Origin: Cunninghamia lanceolata
Lineage: Eukaryota; Streptophyta; Pinopsida; Cupressales; Cupressaceae
Direction: 5' to 3'
DNA: 64,000 nt
Assembly (NCBI GenBank): GCA_027924645.1
Contig: BSBN01000254.1
Location: forward strand, 11,426,001-11,490,000
Below, piece after piece: positions 36,181-48,149 of the stretch (position 1 is the stretch's first letter; every line of letters begins with the position of its first letter). The notes below the pieces were generated by a model. The model was not told where the DNA came from. It did no database searches and was given only the letters and a program-made list of their open reading frames with translations. A program made the translations under genes and the position numbers.

Positions 36181-37912
36181 GGATCTGCCAAGAATAGTCT
36201 TGAATCTAATTGGGATGTCTTCTTACAAGATGGACATAGTGTGATGCAACTCTTTATGCAACTTTTCACCATTCTAGTTGTCTCTTGAGGCCACATTACC
36301 ATGAATCCTTCCTTGCATCTATGGGTCTTCGTCAAGAAGAAGAGAATATCCATTTTCAAGAAAAGAAAACAGATCAATGCCTACACAAACCTCTTCTTCA
36401 AAATTTTCTTTATCTACTATCAGAGGCTTTACAAAATAGCCATTCACTTGCTCAATAGTGGGATCCTCTCCATCCATAATTTGTTACCCTTGTTGAAAAA
36501 GTGAGAACAAATCCTCATTGTACTCTTCATGCTGCTCATGCATCTCTGTTCTATATTCTTCAAGATGTGAAAACTCATGACAAAAATAAAAGAAGTCACC
36601 CCTTATATCTACTCTACAATTTCCTTTACAACTTCTTGCTCAAGATGAGGTACAGACTGTGCATCATCCTTTACCTAGTACTTTTCATCTTCAAAGCCCA
36701 TTTCCATGTACTTTTCAGCTTCTAAAAGAGTCAATTCATCATCATCATCTAAATCTTGTTGATCACTTGAATCAATTTCTTAATCACACTTTGCCACATG
36801 TGCATGGTGACCAGAATCAAAAGAACACATTGAATAGATAGGAGCTACCTCTCTTCAAGTATTTTGATCTTTGAGACTTGAATTTTCTTTGATATCAAAA
36901 TGACAAAGAACCTGATCTATGACTTCTATGGGCTGATTTATATCCACAGAGGCTTGCAAAGTACAATTCTCAAAATAATTGGGTCTCTTTTGTGCTCGAG
37001 GGAGATTGTTTTTCACAAATTGGCTACATTAATATTGATGTCTATAAGGACTTTGAGGCATGATAGTTGGATCAGCATGATATAAATTTTGGCTCCTTAG
37101 CTCATTGAGCTCATGGTTGAGAGTTTTTATAAGTTCTTTTATTGCAATCATCTCCTTATGATTTGACAAATTAGCAGGGAGGGCAGGTGGACCAAAATAG
37201 GTATGCATTTGGCTATAAGAAAGAGATTGAGATAGGTTATTTGCATGAGGCATCAGTGGTTTTAAGGGCAAAGGAGACAATTTACCAGCCTCTATAAGGT
37301 TATTTTTAGCTCTAATAGAAAGATTATATGACTAGGGCAGAGTCTGACCTCCTAAGGCTTGTATCATAACTAAAATTTAAAGGTCTAGAGCCTTCAAATA
37401 ATATATATATATATATATATATATGCAAAAAATGGAGGAGGCCTAATATCAACTAAGAATTTCTTCCATACCTTGTCAAATCTTGCATTGAAATCATGCC
37501 TGTTCTCCATAGGGTGTCTCTTAATTGTGATGAGATTCTGAGTACGAGTGTTGACATCTATCTTTTCTTTGAATTGCTTGTAAATGAGCCCTCCTAGCTA
37601 GTCCCATCCTATGACTTAACTGGGCTGCAAACTTCTATACCATTCTCTTCCTTTGCATTTGAGAGATGGTACCAACAACAAGACGGCCTCATTCTTAGCT
37701 GTGATATGGTGAATGGTGCATAAATTTGCCACGTCCTAAATATGGTCTACTAGGGAAACTGAGCCATCGCCAAGAAAAAAAGGTAATGCTTTCCATGCTG
37801 TATCAAGAACCTAACTCTATTGTTGTAGAAGAAGGGAGCTCGAATCCCAAGTCACAAAAGGTAGGTTTCTTGTAGGAATATTAAGATGTACATATATATT
37901 TAGGGCTGTCAT
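36181..37912 (-). pseudogene. R-A gag (Retrotrans_gag type), broken and cut by E2
   Basis: Reads from ATG 37912 (MTALNIYVHL) leftwards. The capsid-like region shows FFLGDGSVSLVDHI, then HITAKNEAVLLLVPSLKCKG, REWYRSL, then IYKQFKEKI and FNARFDKVWKKF. This is the classic order of the Retrotrans_gag family: helix, RxWYxSL, W..L...F...F, F..RF. Further on, a Pro/Asn-rich part (37280-37029) and an Asp/Glu-rich stretch (about 36700-36790) follow. Premature stops are TAG or TAA at positions expected to be Gln or Trp, and at least one frameshift is present. E2 interrupts the frame at 36181. I see no CCHC knuckle and no protease. Confidence 0.75.
37401..37424. repeat. (AT)12 microsatellite
   Basis: An uninterrupted AT dinucleotide run inside the R-A gag relic. 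Confidence 0.95.
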
Positions 37913-38067
37913 GGTCTGCAGAAGAAAAGACCTAAGAAAGTGTCACCAGTAGAGTCACCAGGTGGAAGATTCATTCTCACATGAGCATATATTTATATGA
38001 TTTTCCACCAAAACCACAAACTATATGGCAAAGATTCAATGGAAACAAAGACTAAAGTCTTTGATTT

Positions 38068-38088
38068 GAGTCCCACTAGGCGTGCCAA
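38068..38088 (-). other. PBS of R-A
   Basis: The minus strand reads TTGGCACGCCTAGTGGGAC, located 8 bases from the right LTR edge at 38097. A TTGGCACGCC-x-x-GTGGGAC sequence beside an LTR is a recurrent PBS in plant LTR elements (from memory). It differs from the initiator-Met site of the copia-type elements. Confidence 0.65.
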
Positions 38089-38096
38089 AAAACAAT

Positions 38097-40300
38097 TGAT
38101 GCTTAAATTTGTAGGTCAAACACCAACAATGAAAAATTCTAAGAATATGGGACAGACCATCAGAATAACCTCCAAATTTTAAAGAAGCTAGTTCATCTCT
38201 AGGGTTTGTGGGAAAAGTAAAGAAAAAAACAAGATTATAAAATACCTAATCTGCTAAGGCGATGCACTAGAATCATTACCTACCCAATAGCACAATGATC
38301 AGACCCTAAATGAATTACTAAAAAAATTAAAGAGTGGATGCATGATTAATTACCTAGCATTCGAAACAAATTTATCAAAGGCTAAGGATAGAGAATAAGA
38401 AGCAAGAGTAAGAAACAGATTTGAAATGCACAAAAACACCACCTCTCTTCATTGCTTGAGAGGAGAACAAAAATACAAAGGTAAAATAAATTGTACAAAA
38501 TATTACATTCAATCCCTCATGAGAGGCACCTATTGAGGCAAAGAAAAATATCTCTATCTGCTGCTCAAAAAAATCTCTGATCTATCTCTGTATATATGTA
38601 GTAGTTTTGTTTTTCTCTATCCTAGATCCCTGTATTTAAAGGAAAAACCCTTTGAAAATCTCTTCAACTGCCTTAGAAAATATCTGCAACTAAAAATCCC
38701 ATTGATTGCGGCTCTAATAACTGTATCTCTAGTTAACTGGATCTTTCTATTTTCCCTCCATAGTTGTAGCTTCCCTTTTCCAAAAATAAAATTCCTTCTC
38801 ATTTGTTGTGGCTTGCTGTAGAAGTTTCTCGTGAAAAATAAGAGGCTACGTGAAAAACTTAGGGTTGCATATTACTTCCTATGAAGCATATAAAAATTAA
38901 TATGACCCAACTTTAATAAAGACTTCTTATTTAAATCTTATCTTCACCTGTGAGCTCTTAAAATCATGAGACTCTTATATTTAATTTTAAAATAGAGCTC
39001 AGCCTATTTGGAGGGCCCCACCATATGAAAAGAACTTATAAAAATTTTGATTCAACTTCTTAAAGGCTCACATGGCTTAGCTCATTTTAGATGAGTTTTA
39101 TAAAAAAACAAAATAGAAGACTTATCCTTCACCTGCTTCCTCCATGCATCAAACTGGTGCTCATTTTATATGAAACTTCTCTTACAGCTCCTTAAAAGCC
39201 CATGGTGCTGACACCTGGCAGATTTTGCTTCATTCCTAAGCTGCTTATCATCGTCGTTGATGTGTTTCCTGATCAGATAGCTGCTGTTATGCTGGGCATT
39301 AAGTCTCTTAAATGGTAGTGGTTGATTCATTGCAATGTTTCATATCTTTGATGATGTGCCACTATGTTGAAAACATGCACTATGGTCTTTTTTTACTAGC
39401 ACCATCATTATGGCATGTGTATTGAGTGATATGTAGCACCTCATGTTTCTTGAAGACTTACGTACCATATTTTCTGACTGTACTTTGTCTATGGCTTGAC
39501 ACCATAACTTAGAGGCTTACACTATGTTGTCTGCTACATCATTTAAATGGAGCTTATGCTTTGGAGCTCTAAGGATGCATGCTCCACTCTTTTGGAAATG
39601 CCTTTGAGCCTTGTGCACCTCCGTTGTTATGGCTTGAGCCATCTTCATCTACTTGTAGCGCACCTTGGTCAAGTTGAGCACTCCTATTAGAATCATTTGT
39701 TTGCACCTTGTTTGAATGTTGGGATGTGCACACCTCTCATATGGTCTATGCCATTATTTGGTTGTTGCATCTTGGAAACAATAACACCAACTTTCTATAT
39801 GCATCGTACCTTTGCATTGAATGGCCACTTTCATTTTCTAAGTAGTACTTTGGATCATAAATGGCTGAGTGCGTTTCTTTATTGTTTTGTTGGAGCCAAC
39901 TCTGAATATGACTGCGCACTCTCAAATGGATGCACCATCATTATGTCATGCCTTCTATGTTTTTGAATTGGCCGACTCATATCATTTATTGATGTGCCAT
40001 TATCGGTATATTGTGCATGTATTTGGACGTGCTTGTGGTTGAACCATGATTCTTTACCTGTGCTCCTATGGCATTTTATCTTCTAGTGGCAATGTTGAAA
40101 TATTTGCTTGCTCCTTTGTTTGTATTACTAGCAGCACTTATATTCAATGAATATGCTTATGCTCAACTTTAGACAACACATTATTTATATAATGGTTGCA
40201 CATCATGACTGAGATTCACATCATTGTGGCTTTGACAATATTATATTGCCTTGCATGAATGAATGGCATCCTTCGTTCTTTGTTGTTCTATAACTATTGG
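38097..40300 (-). repeat. Right (5') LTR of R-A, first part
   Basis: Matches 24586 to about 26880 of the left LTR. It breaks at 40300, where E4 is inserted, and resumes after 62859. A deletion relative to the left copy lies near 38895. Confidence 0.8.
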
Positions 40301-40578
40301 TGTTAGAGTAATAGGTTCTTTACTTAATTAATTTAATCATATTGATTAATTAATTAAGTCACCTTTACTTTATTTCACTTAAGCTAAACTTAGGAATCTC
40401 TCATTAGGGTTTTCTAGATTGAAAATATAAAAGCAAGTATTGTCATGTAATTCTTTAATCATTTCATTAATTGCATCCTTTTGTACAATTGTTGTCTTTA
40501 ATTTTTTCTCTTTGTGGAGGGTTTCTTAGGTTTTCTAGGTGTTCACTGGGTCTTGTGAGGTTGGTTTCACAACTTCTA
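40301..40578 (+). repeat. 5' LTR of E4
   Basis: 278 bp, TGTTAGAGTAATAGG to CTTCTACA. It has an AT-rich inverted repeat CTTAATTAATT/AATTAATTAAG near its start and a TATA box TATAAAAG at 40426-40433. Confidence 0.93.
40426..40433 (+). promoter_or_regulatory. LTR TATA box of E4
   Basis: TATAAAAG; in the 3' LTR this site has decayed to GTAAAAAC. Confidence 0.5.
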
Positions 40579-40590
40579 CATGGTATCAGA
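40579..40590 (+). other. Primer-binding site of E4, initiator-Met tRNA
   Basis: TGGTATCAGAGC directly after the LTR, as in the 8442 copia element. Confidence 0.93.
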
Positions 40591-42941
40591 GCTCTAGATC
40601 TACAAGCCCCTTTTCAGATTTGGAAAATTTATTGAGGAAGAGCCATTTGCTTGGTAGATTTTTGTGTAAAATGGAGTATTACATTGGATTCAGAGCAGTC
40701 AAAATAGTCAGATTAGCCTTCTATTTGGCTTGATTTGAGATTTGTTGGCCAGATCTGCAAGGGTTTCAGTGGGTACCTTTTTTTTGAGATCTAGAGGAAA
40801 TTTTTTTCAGAGTGTTTTGGGGCCAAACAAATCTCACCATCATGCTCAGAAGGCCCAAAAACCTTACGATTGACTATCAAATTGTCAAAATTGGTCTCAA
40901 TCTCATCTGGGGAAAAATGTTTTTGCTACGGAAGTCGTACGGCCTCCCCAGCACGTAGATTGAGGTAAAATTTAAAAAAAATTCCCCTGTGAATTAAAAA
41001 AATCAAATCAAGAAAAATTTATTGTAAAAGTGGTACAGGTTTTTTTTTCAAAAGAAAACTTTATATTAAAAAAATGATGATAAGGGAGGTACCCATGGGT
41101 ACCGTTGCTTGCCACACTGTGGCAAGACGGTGGCCCTTGGGCCATGCCCCTTTGTGGGATGATATGGTGGGTACCACCCTTGCCACATTGTGGCAAGAAG
41201 TGGCCCCTCGGGCCCTGCCCAAGGGTGGTGGTAGGGGGCTCTGCCTCCTCACCAACACTTTTTCTTTTTTCTTTTAATATAAATTTTTAATATTTTTTTA
41301 TATGCTTTTTTTAATAATATTAATATATATATATATATATATATGTATATGCATGTATCTAAAGTTTTTTTCCCTATTTTTTTCTTTACAATAAAAAAAA
41401 CATGCATGTCTTTTTTGTGTTTTTTAATTAAAAAAAACATATGTAAATTTTTTTGTGTTTTTTATTAAAAAAATCACATGCAATAATTTTTTTGTGTGTT
41501 GTTTTATTAGAAAAACACATGCAATAAAACCATGTACTTCTATACATACCTCAAGATTTATGCCACTTGGTGGCTTTTTTAGCAAAACCTCTTTTTTATA
41601 GGCTTATTTGGTGGGTTTTTTTTCTAGTTAGCAGAGCTATAAATTTGTCTGGGCCCCTCTATACTTGGCGAACCTCCAAATCATCTAGCAAGTATCTATT
41701 TCTAAAAATTGCCCCAAAGTTAGTGGCAGTTCCTCTAAATTTGACAGAGATGCTTTTTTTCCTATCTAGTCCCTCACGATTGGGATTTTCACTTTTGCAC
41801 TCGATTTTCAAATGGCGATATCTTGGCCATGCGATCATATTTTTTAGTGCATTTTTTTTTAACAGGATAGAATTTCATGCTCTTAGCAGTGGTGCAGGTG
41901 ATTTTTAGTTTTGAATTTTGGTTTTTTCTAGAAATCAGTTTTCTCGATGTTGTTGTGTAGTTCTCATTTTGGAGACTTTGACGGGACATCTCTTCTACAT
42001 CCAAATGCCTTTTTGGATCCCTTTTTTTAAAGTGTATGTTTTTTTATGTATTTCATCATGGTGCTATCAGTTTCCTCTATTTCTATCAGAGAATTGTATT
42101 TTTAGCATGTGGTCCTTTTTGGGCATTGTGATCTTTCATTGTAAGAACTTCTAACATATAAATGCACTGAAATAAAGTGCCACAACATTATACATGTAAT
42201 CTTGAGATCCTGGACGTCATTTTGTGCCTTATTGTACTCATACTATGATATAAAGTGCCACAAGGGGTTGATGTTTTCCTTTTGTTTTGCCATCACACCT
42301 TTGTCATGTGTGTGTGCCTTAGTTTGCACACCCTTTTATTTGTGGTACTTTCATGTTTGCACGTTTAGATGTTCTTGTTTCTTTTACATGCACTTCTTGC
42401 TTTCACGTAGTTTTAGTGTACCTATCATGGCTCTCCCTTGTATGCATTATGGGGGGTTTCTACTGTTGGTGTTAATGCTTCCTTGGTTTTGCGTTGGAGT
42501 GAGTTATGTATCTAGTATTTGTTCCTATGTACTAGGAAGATGCAATAGTACATCAGTGGCTAGTTACCCATGCATTTCAGGGAGATGGAACATTTACCAT
42601 ATGGACACTCTTGCATTACTTTTGTGGAGACGACCTTCTATTTTCACTTGATCAGTTCTTTAGACTTTTGGTACCTGTACCGTTTGTATCTTCAAGTTCC
42701 AAATGTTTGGCCTTTGTTTACCATCTAATTTGAGTAGTGTCGTTGGGGGCACTCATGCAAATTCTTGTCTTCTTGATTCTGATCTTTGTCTTGTTTTAGA
42801 TGAGGTTCTTCTTTAAGCACTATAGTAGTCAGTCTATGATAATGTTTGCAACTTCTTCATGCTTCAATGGAGTTCTTCATTTTCCTCTTCATGTTCCTAT
42901 TTTTTTGGGACATGCTTTGTGGAGACCTCTCTCTCTCTCTT
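40591..42941 (+). other. E4 interior: copia-like leader, no supported gene
   Basis: Related to the leader of the copia element, for example around 41930-42195 (TTCTCATTTTGGAGACTTTG..., ending AATAAAGTGCCA). A 149-codon ORF at 42202-42651 lies where gag would begin, but it is Phe/Cys/Leu-rich with no gag motif, so I do not call it a gene. The region also holds poly-T and AT microsatellite runs (41323-41344) and a GC-rich palindromic block. Confidence 0.6.
41088..41197. repeat. Duplicated GC-rich palindromic block in E4
   Basis: Opens with a perfect 16-bp palindrome GGTACCCATGGGTACC (41088-41103). CTTGCCACACTGTGGCAAG (41108-41126) and CTTGCCACATTGTGGCAAG (41179-41197) are two copies of a 9-bp-arm inverted repeat. 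Each follows GGGTACC and precedes GTGGCCC. The repeat period is 71-72 bp. Confidence 0.9.
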
Positions 42942-42946
42942 GTAGG

Positions 42947-44051
42947 TGTTGATAATTGAGAGGGGGGTCGAATCAGTTATCTAAATTAATTTAACTTTCT
43001 GTTCTTCTTTAATAACTAGTGCAGCATCAAAATAAACAAGCATCCATAACCATGAAAGGAAAAACAAAATTAATACACATAACACAATGATTTTGATGTG
43101 GAAAACCCTGTTAAGGGAAAAACCACGGGGTGACTAACCCAAGATTGTATTCTTTGTTAAAAGAATAGAAGTACAAAATGGCACTTGCCAATTAGGGCTC
43201 ACTACCTGAGCACACTGCTCACAATAGGCACACTGCCTTCAAGAGACTCACTATCTACAAGGTATAAAGAAAGTAACTAGGTACTTGAACTGATGAGAAA
43301 CATCCACATATGCTAAGGTTCAGTTCCGGTTGGGCTCAATACACTGATCTACTACACTTCATTCTTCCTCTTCTTTGGTCTTGCTGTCCTGTCACATACT
43401 AGACTTGTATTACTTCTTCCACACTTCTCTCTTCTTTTCTTTACACTCCACAACACACCAAACACACCTTCTCATTGAAATCCATCTAGTATATATATCC
43501 ACACAAAGGATTTCAACATCTTTCTAGTTGGCATCTAGAATACTCAATAATTTTTGAAACTCTAGTTTATCGGCTGAATCCCTATTTACCAAGTTATGTG
43601 TATCAAAGAGATGCTTATGGAAGTCATCAATCGTGTTGGCCAATCATGAATGATCCCTTAAGAAACTTGGTTACCATGAATATCTCATCTGGATTAAGGT
43701 CTGAAGCTCTGCCGGTCAGTTCTTCCTCAGTCTACTCTGCCAAATAGGAACACAACACTTAGGTGTTCATATCTTTTCACTCTTACATCACCGGAGGCTC
43801 AATCTCTAGAATATGTTAGTCATGGTACTCATCTTGACTTCCCCAAGTCTACACTTTACTGAGATACTTCCTCTAAGAGATCTGGACCTGATTGTCGAAC
43901 TTTGTTGCATGCTCTGTTCTTGGTCATCAGACCAGAATACTCTTCAATCTGACTTCCAGTATAAACGCACCATGTCCTGCGGATGTATGGGATGGACTTT
44001 GTTGCCATCAATGACAGCACTCATGAAGCCACACCGTCTCTCTTGCCAACA
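42947..44051 (-). repeat. 3' LTR of E3
   Basis: TGTTGATAA...CTTGCCAACA on the plus strand. A minus-strand TATA-like stretch lies near 43489-43500. Confidence 0.94.
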
Positions 44052-44162
44052 ATCTCCCCTTTTGTTATTGATGGCAACACTTAGTGAAAAATGACTAAGT
44101 GTCACACTACACTCCCCCTTGGCTGATGCTCTACTCTAATTTACACTTTTTGAAGCTCCCCC
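44052..44162 (-). other. Polypurine tract and reiterated purine tracts of E3
   Basis: On the minus strand: AAAGGGGAGAT next to the LTR (44052-44062), then G5 tracts at 44114-44118 and 44158-44162. The hairpin pair GTTGCCATCAAT/ATTGATGGCAAC (12 bp) spans the LTR junction, as in E2. Confidence 0.75.
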
Positions 44163-44294
44163 TTAGCTAGATTCCACATTTTTCACTGCTACTTACTCCC
44201 ACATTGAGATCAATGGAAAACGGTAGAATCCACACACCAAAATTCTCAAAAATCCAACTATACTTAGCCTCATAAGTATATATACATGTTATAC

Positions 44295-47200
44295 TTACAT
44301 ATACTGAAGTATATCTACAAAAGTTATCTTCAACTGGATGAATTTTGTTGCCCAACTCTGCTTCATCCTATCCAAAATTGAGATGTGACCACTCAAGAGG
44401 AATGCAAAAGCTTCTGTTCTCTTTAGATTTGTCAGATCACTGGTCTGAGGTGTGGTCTGAGCATCAGTTAGGGCCTCATGCATGGCCTCTAACTTAGGGA
44501 TAATTATCCCTCTAAGTTCACTTAACCTGCTTATTCTATTTTTCTTCTCCTTCTCAAGCTTCTTTATTTCATTTATGACTGCAATAGTTTGACACCCTTG
44601 ATTTATTATGGAAGAGGTTAGAGGATCAAAATTTTGAGATACACTTGACAGTTTATCCTCTTGCTCTTTCACTTTCTTCTCAATATCCTTTGTCACTTTA
44701 GACCAAGATAAACAAAATTTATATATTTCTCTACCATCTTTAAGACCTTTTTCTAAGCTCTTTATCCCAATATCCATATTTCTCCTATCATTTGTTATTA
44801 GCCCTTGTACTTTGGAGAGTCTCTTTCCCAAAAATTCTTTCCAAACTTTATCTTCAGCTGACTTCTCCAAAGAATCAAAATGTGTGCTAATTGAATTAAC
44901 ATGAGATTTTAAGTTACCAGATGAAGAGGCCAAAAGATCCTTCTAGAAGGATGGCATGATTTTCTCCAATGCACCGGATACAATCTCTATTAGCTCACAG
45001 TCTTCCATGTGAGACTTTAAAAGTTTTTCTTTTGCCTTTGCTTGAGCAACGGATGCTATCTTCATAGTTTGAACCGGGGAGAGAAAATCAAAATTGAATG
45101 GTCCTTGAAGTAGCTCTAGTTCATCAATCTCCATTATTTCTTTAGTCAAGAAATCTTTAATAGTTTCTGCAGTGTCTCTTACCGGAGATAGAGTCTTCTT
45201 TCCTTTTGTAGCCTTAACACTGTCACTTGTGGTCTTCTCTATTTGACCTTCTTCTCTTCCCTTCACTTCTTCTCCTTGATTGATGCTCTCTTCTTTTCTT
45301 TCTTTTCCTTCAATTCCAGAGTCTATAGGGGGATCCAGAAGAGGGGTGTCTGCTTCTCCATGAACTTCCTCTTCTAGAACAAAGGAATCTAAGTCGTTAG
45401 CTTTCTCTTTACTTGTCTCCTTTGTCTCTTCTGTAACTATCTTAGTAGATTCTCCTTTGTCATCCATGGCAAAGGGTTCATCACCTAAGTCCTCTATAAC
45501 AGGAATATTGAATCTTTTATAGGCATTCCAGAGGATCTCTTCAGTCTCTTTAGCCACCTGATTAGTCTCTCTGAGCATAAGCTTATTCATTCTAGCTTTG
45601 CTCTGGAACTCATCCTTGCAATCTTTGAAGATCATGTTTATTTGCTTTGGAGTGATGGAGGGATAAAGTTGGATAGGAATCTACTCCCAAATTTCTAGGT
45701 CTTTTACCATGGCATTGTTCTTTCTTATTTCAAGTTCCTTTTCTAGACTTTTAAGAATCAGAGATATAATTTCAATGAATGCTTTCTTGTAGATGTTTAA
45801 ATACCTGACAGTAGCTTCTTACAGGATCTTTTGATCAGCTTCACTATAGTCATCATAAAATTCAATCATTGGTTTCAAGTTCCTATCCACATTGACTGAT
45901 TTGATGATATCATCAATGCAGAGAGTAGGCATTTCAACAAATTCTTATGCCTCTTCTTCCTTGTTATGACCGGTAGAGGGTTCACCGGATGCTTTCTTCT
46001 TCTTCTTCATTTTCTTGACCTCCTCATCTGACTCAGTCTCTTCATCATCCTTTTGACTAGTGTAAGACTTTGTGGCCTTTGTCTTAGTTCTCTTCTCTCC
46101 CTTTCTAGATGTTCTGACTTCTGGTTTTGATGCTTTCTGGCTCTTAGAGGTGGCAGGTGCAGAGCTCTTGGAAGATCTGGTCTGGGAGGGGGCTTGCATT
46201 AGAGCACTTTCTTTCTCAATTTCTTGCCTTTCTTTCTCTTCTCTTTCCATCTTCTCTCTGTTGGCATCAACTGCCTCCTTTGATATCCCATGCCTTTTGG
46301 TGAATTCTTCTACTTCCCTTCTTACTTTTCTCTTGATCTCAGGCTATCTAAGTTCAACATGAACTTTTACACTCAACTCTTGGAAGGTCCCAAACCTTTC
46401 TACCTTAAGGTCCTTGGGTTGACTCAGCAGGTGTTGGATGTGTAGCTCTAGGATTTTCTCATCAACCTCATACCCCATTGGCATGATCCACACTATTCTA
46501 GGTTCCACTACCTCTATCAAGCATTGATCAGTGTCCACCATAAAGCACACTGTATCCTTGTACTTCTCAACCAATGATTGAGGGATTCTTTCTCTGGCTT
46601 ACATCATACTCTGAAAGTTCTTAAAGTAGCCACAAAGTGTTGTATTCTGTGCCTTGGCATCACCAATTCCATGCAAATAATCTCTGATTTGTATGGCTAC
46701 TAGTCTGTCATTTTGCCAAATCCAACCACTGGATCTGGGAAGCTCATTCATAAAGTAAAAGAACAAACACAGTATTAGCCCACCATACTTGAATGAGTTC
46801 TTCTTGTCCTTCTTGATCTTTTGTAGGTTTTCCAATAGTTGGCTTAGGAGAAGCTCACAAAGATCATAATTTGCATTCTCCCTTAACATCTGATAAGCAA
46901 CATAGATTGTAGTTCCAGATATAGAATTCTCCCTGCCGGAGTGATATATCTTATAGTCAGTTATCATGGATGCAAACTTGATATCCAGATTAGTAATATC
47001 TTCAATTGTCATTTCTCTCTTGTTAAATTTTGATCCTGTTGCCTCACTCACTATCTGATTCTTGACAGATTTGAGAGTAGGTAACCCACTGGATGAGTGC
47101 AATCCAATAACTGTCCTAATGACATCCTTGGTTATCTTGAATGGCATCATCAACCACTTAAAGTTGTCATGCATACTACTCAGAACATATCAGACCCATT

Positions 47201-47504
47201 CATCATCTGCAAAATAGGGGAAATGGATGCAATGTCCAAAATGCTTGTCCCAGATAGCCTTGTACTGAGGTTTGAGTTCAAAAGAATCATCTATGAACTG
47301 ATTGTGATAGATATCCATTAGCTTGGATTCCCCAAATTCCTCAATGTTTGCATGAATATATGCCCTAACATCTTCTATATGCAAAACTCCATGCAGAATG
47401 CTAGAAAATGCGCCTAGGGGATCAACTTCTAGAGATTTGTAGGGATGTTTCTTGAATTTAGGGCATGGCCTATCAGTAATCTTCACAACATTCAGAGTAG
47501 CCAT
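44295..47504 (-). pseudogene. E3 ORF2: unassigned protein, 1,070 codons, stops but no frameshift
   Basis: ATG 47504 (MATLNVVKITDRP) to the terminal stop at 44295. All open segments (47504-47190, 47174-46599, 46574-46344, 46250-45945, 45635-44943, 44933-44295) lie in one frame, so the whole 3.2 kb has no net frameshift. About seven premature stops interrupt it. By comparison with E1 and E2 most are C-to-T changes of Gln or Arg codons, for example TGA for CGA at 47190, TAA for CAA at 46599 and TAG for CAG near 45680. Domain order matches E2: globular N-domain, charged linkers, helical C-domain. No known enzyme motif. Confidence 0.88.
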
Positions 47505-47702
47505 CTTTCAAAAGATTCAGAGAGAGTTAATCAAGAGCATAAAATACCTTTTACGCTTCTAGGGTTCACGATATGAGCTGGATCAGATTGCAGAATGAAT
47601 CAACTTCTGAGGTTGATCTTTGAGAGGTTTGAGATAATTTAGTTGTAGAGCTCCTTCTCTCTTCTTTTGGAATGCAAATTTGTAAATGATGAATAAAAGA
47701 AC

Positions 47703-47709
47703 CCTTATA
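47703..47709 (-). promoter_or_regulatory. Candidate internal TATA box upstream of ORF2 in E3
   Basis: TATAAGG on the minus strand in AAATATAAGGGTTC, about 200 bp upstream of the ORF2 start, as in E1 and E2. Confidence 0.3.
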
Positions 47710-48149
47710 TTTCTGCGCAAACCCTAATTTCACATTGTAATAAATGCACAAATTAAGTTGTTCTGGTTGCTTTGTTCTCCTTGTCCTAAGAGATCTTTCT
47801 ACATCACTAAGATGCACTTAGAGTTATTCTCGGTTGATATTAGCAATCTACCTACCTTTCTCCAATCATTCCATTTATCCGCAGATCAAGATACCTCAAA
47901 TTTGAATCATACCGAATCTAACTATGAAAATCTTGTTCTTACCAGATGACTGTTAAACCAGATCAACTTGGAAGATTAACCTCTTCTAAATTTCTTCTGG
48001 ATCTTCCATATCTTTACCAAGGCTTATTTAGATGTTTCTCTAAGAACCCTTTAATCCGCAACTTTCCATGTGCCAATTTCAGGCACCAATTGACTAGTTG
48101 GGGGAACTTGTTTTCTTTTGTGACTCCCCCTGAGCCATAGCTCATCTAT

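Noticed and set aside
41008..41290. Overlapping ORFs on both strands across the GC-rich palindromic block
   Set aside because: High GC and symmetry remove stop codons in several frames at once; no start context or domain supports translation.
42202..42651. 149-codon Phe/Cys-rich ORF in E4 as a membrane protein gene
   Set aside because: It is a T-rich leader translated in one frame. No homologous frame exists in the related copia leader and no signal or domain is evident.
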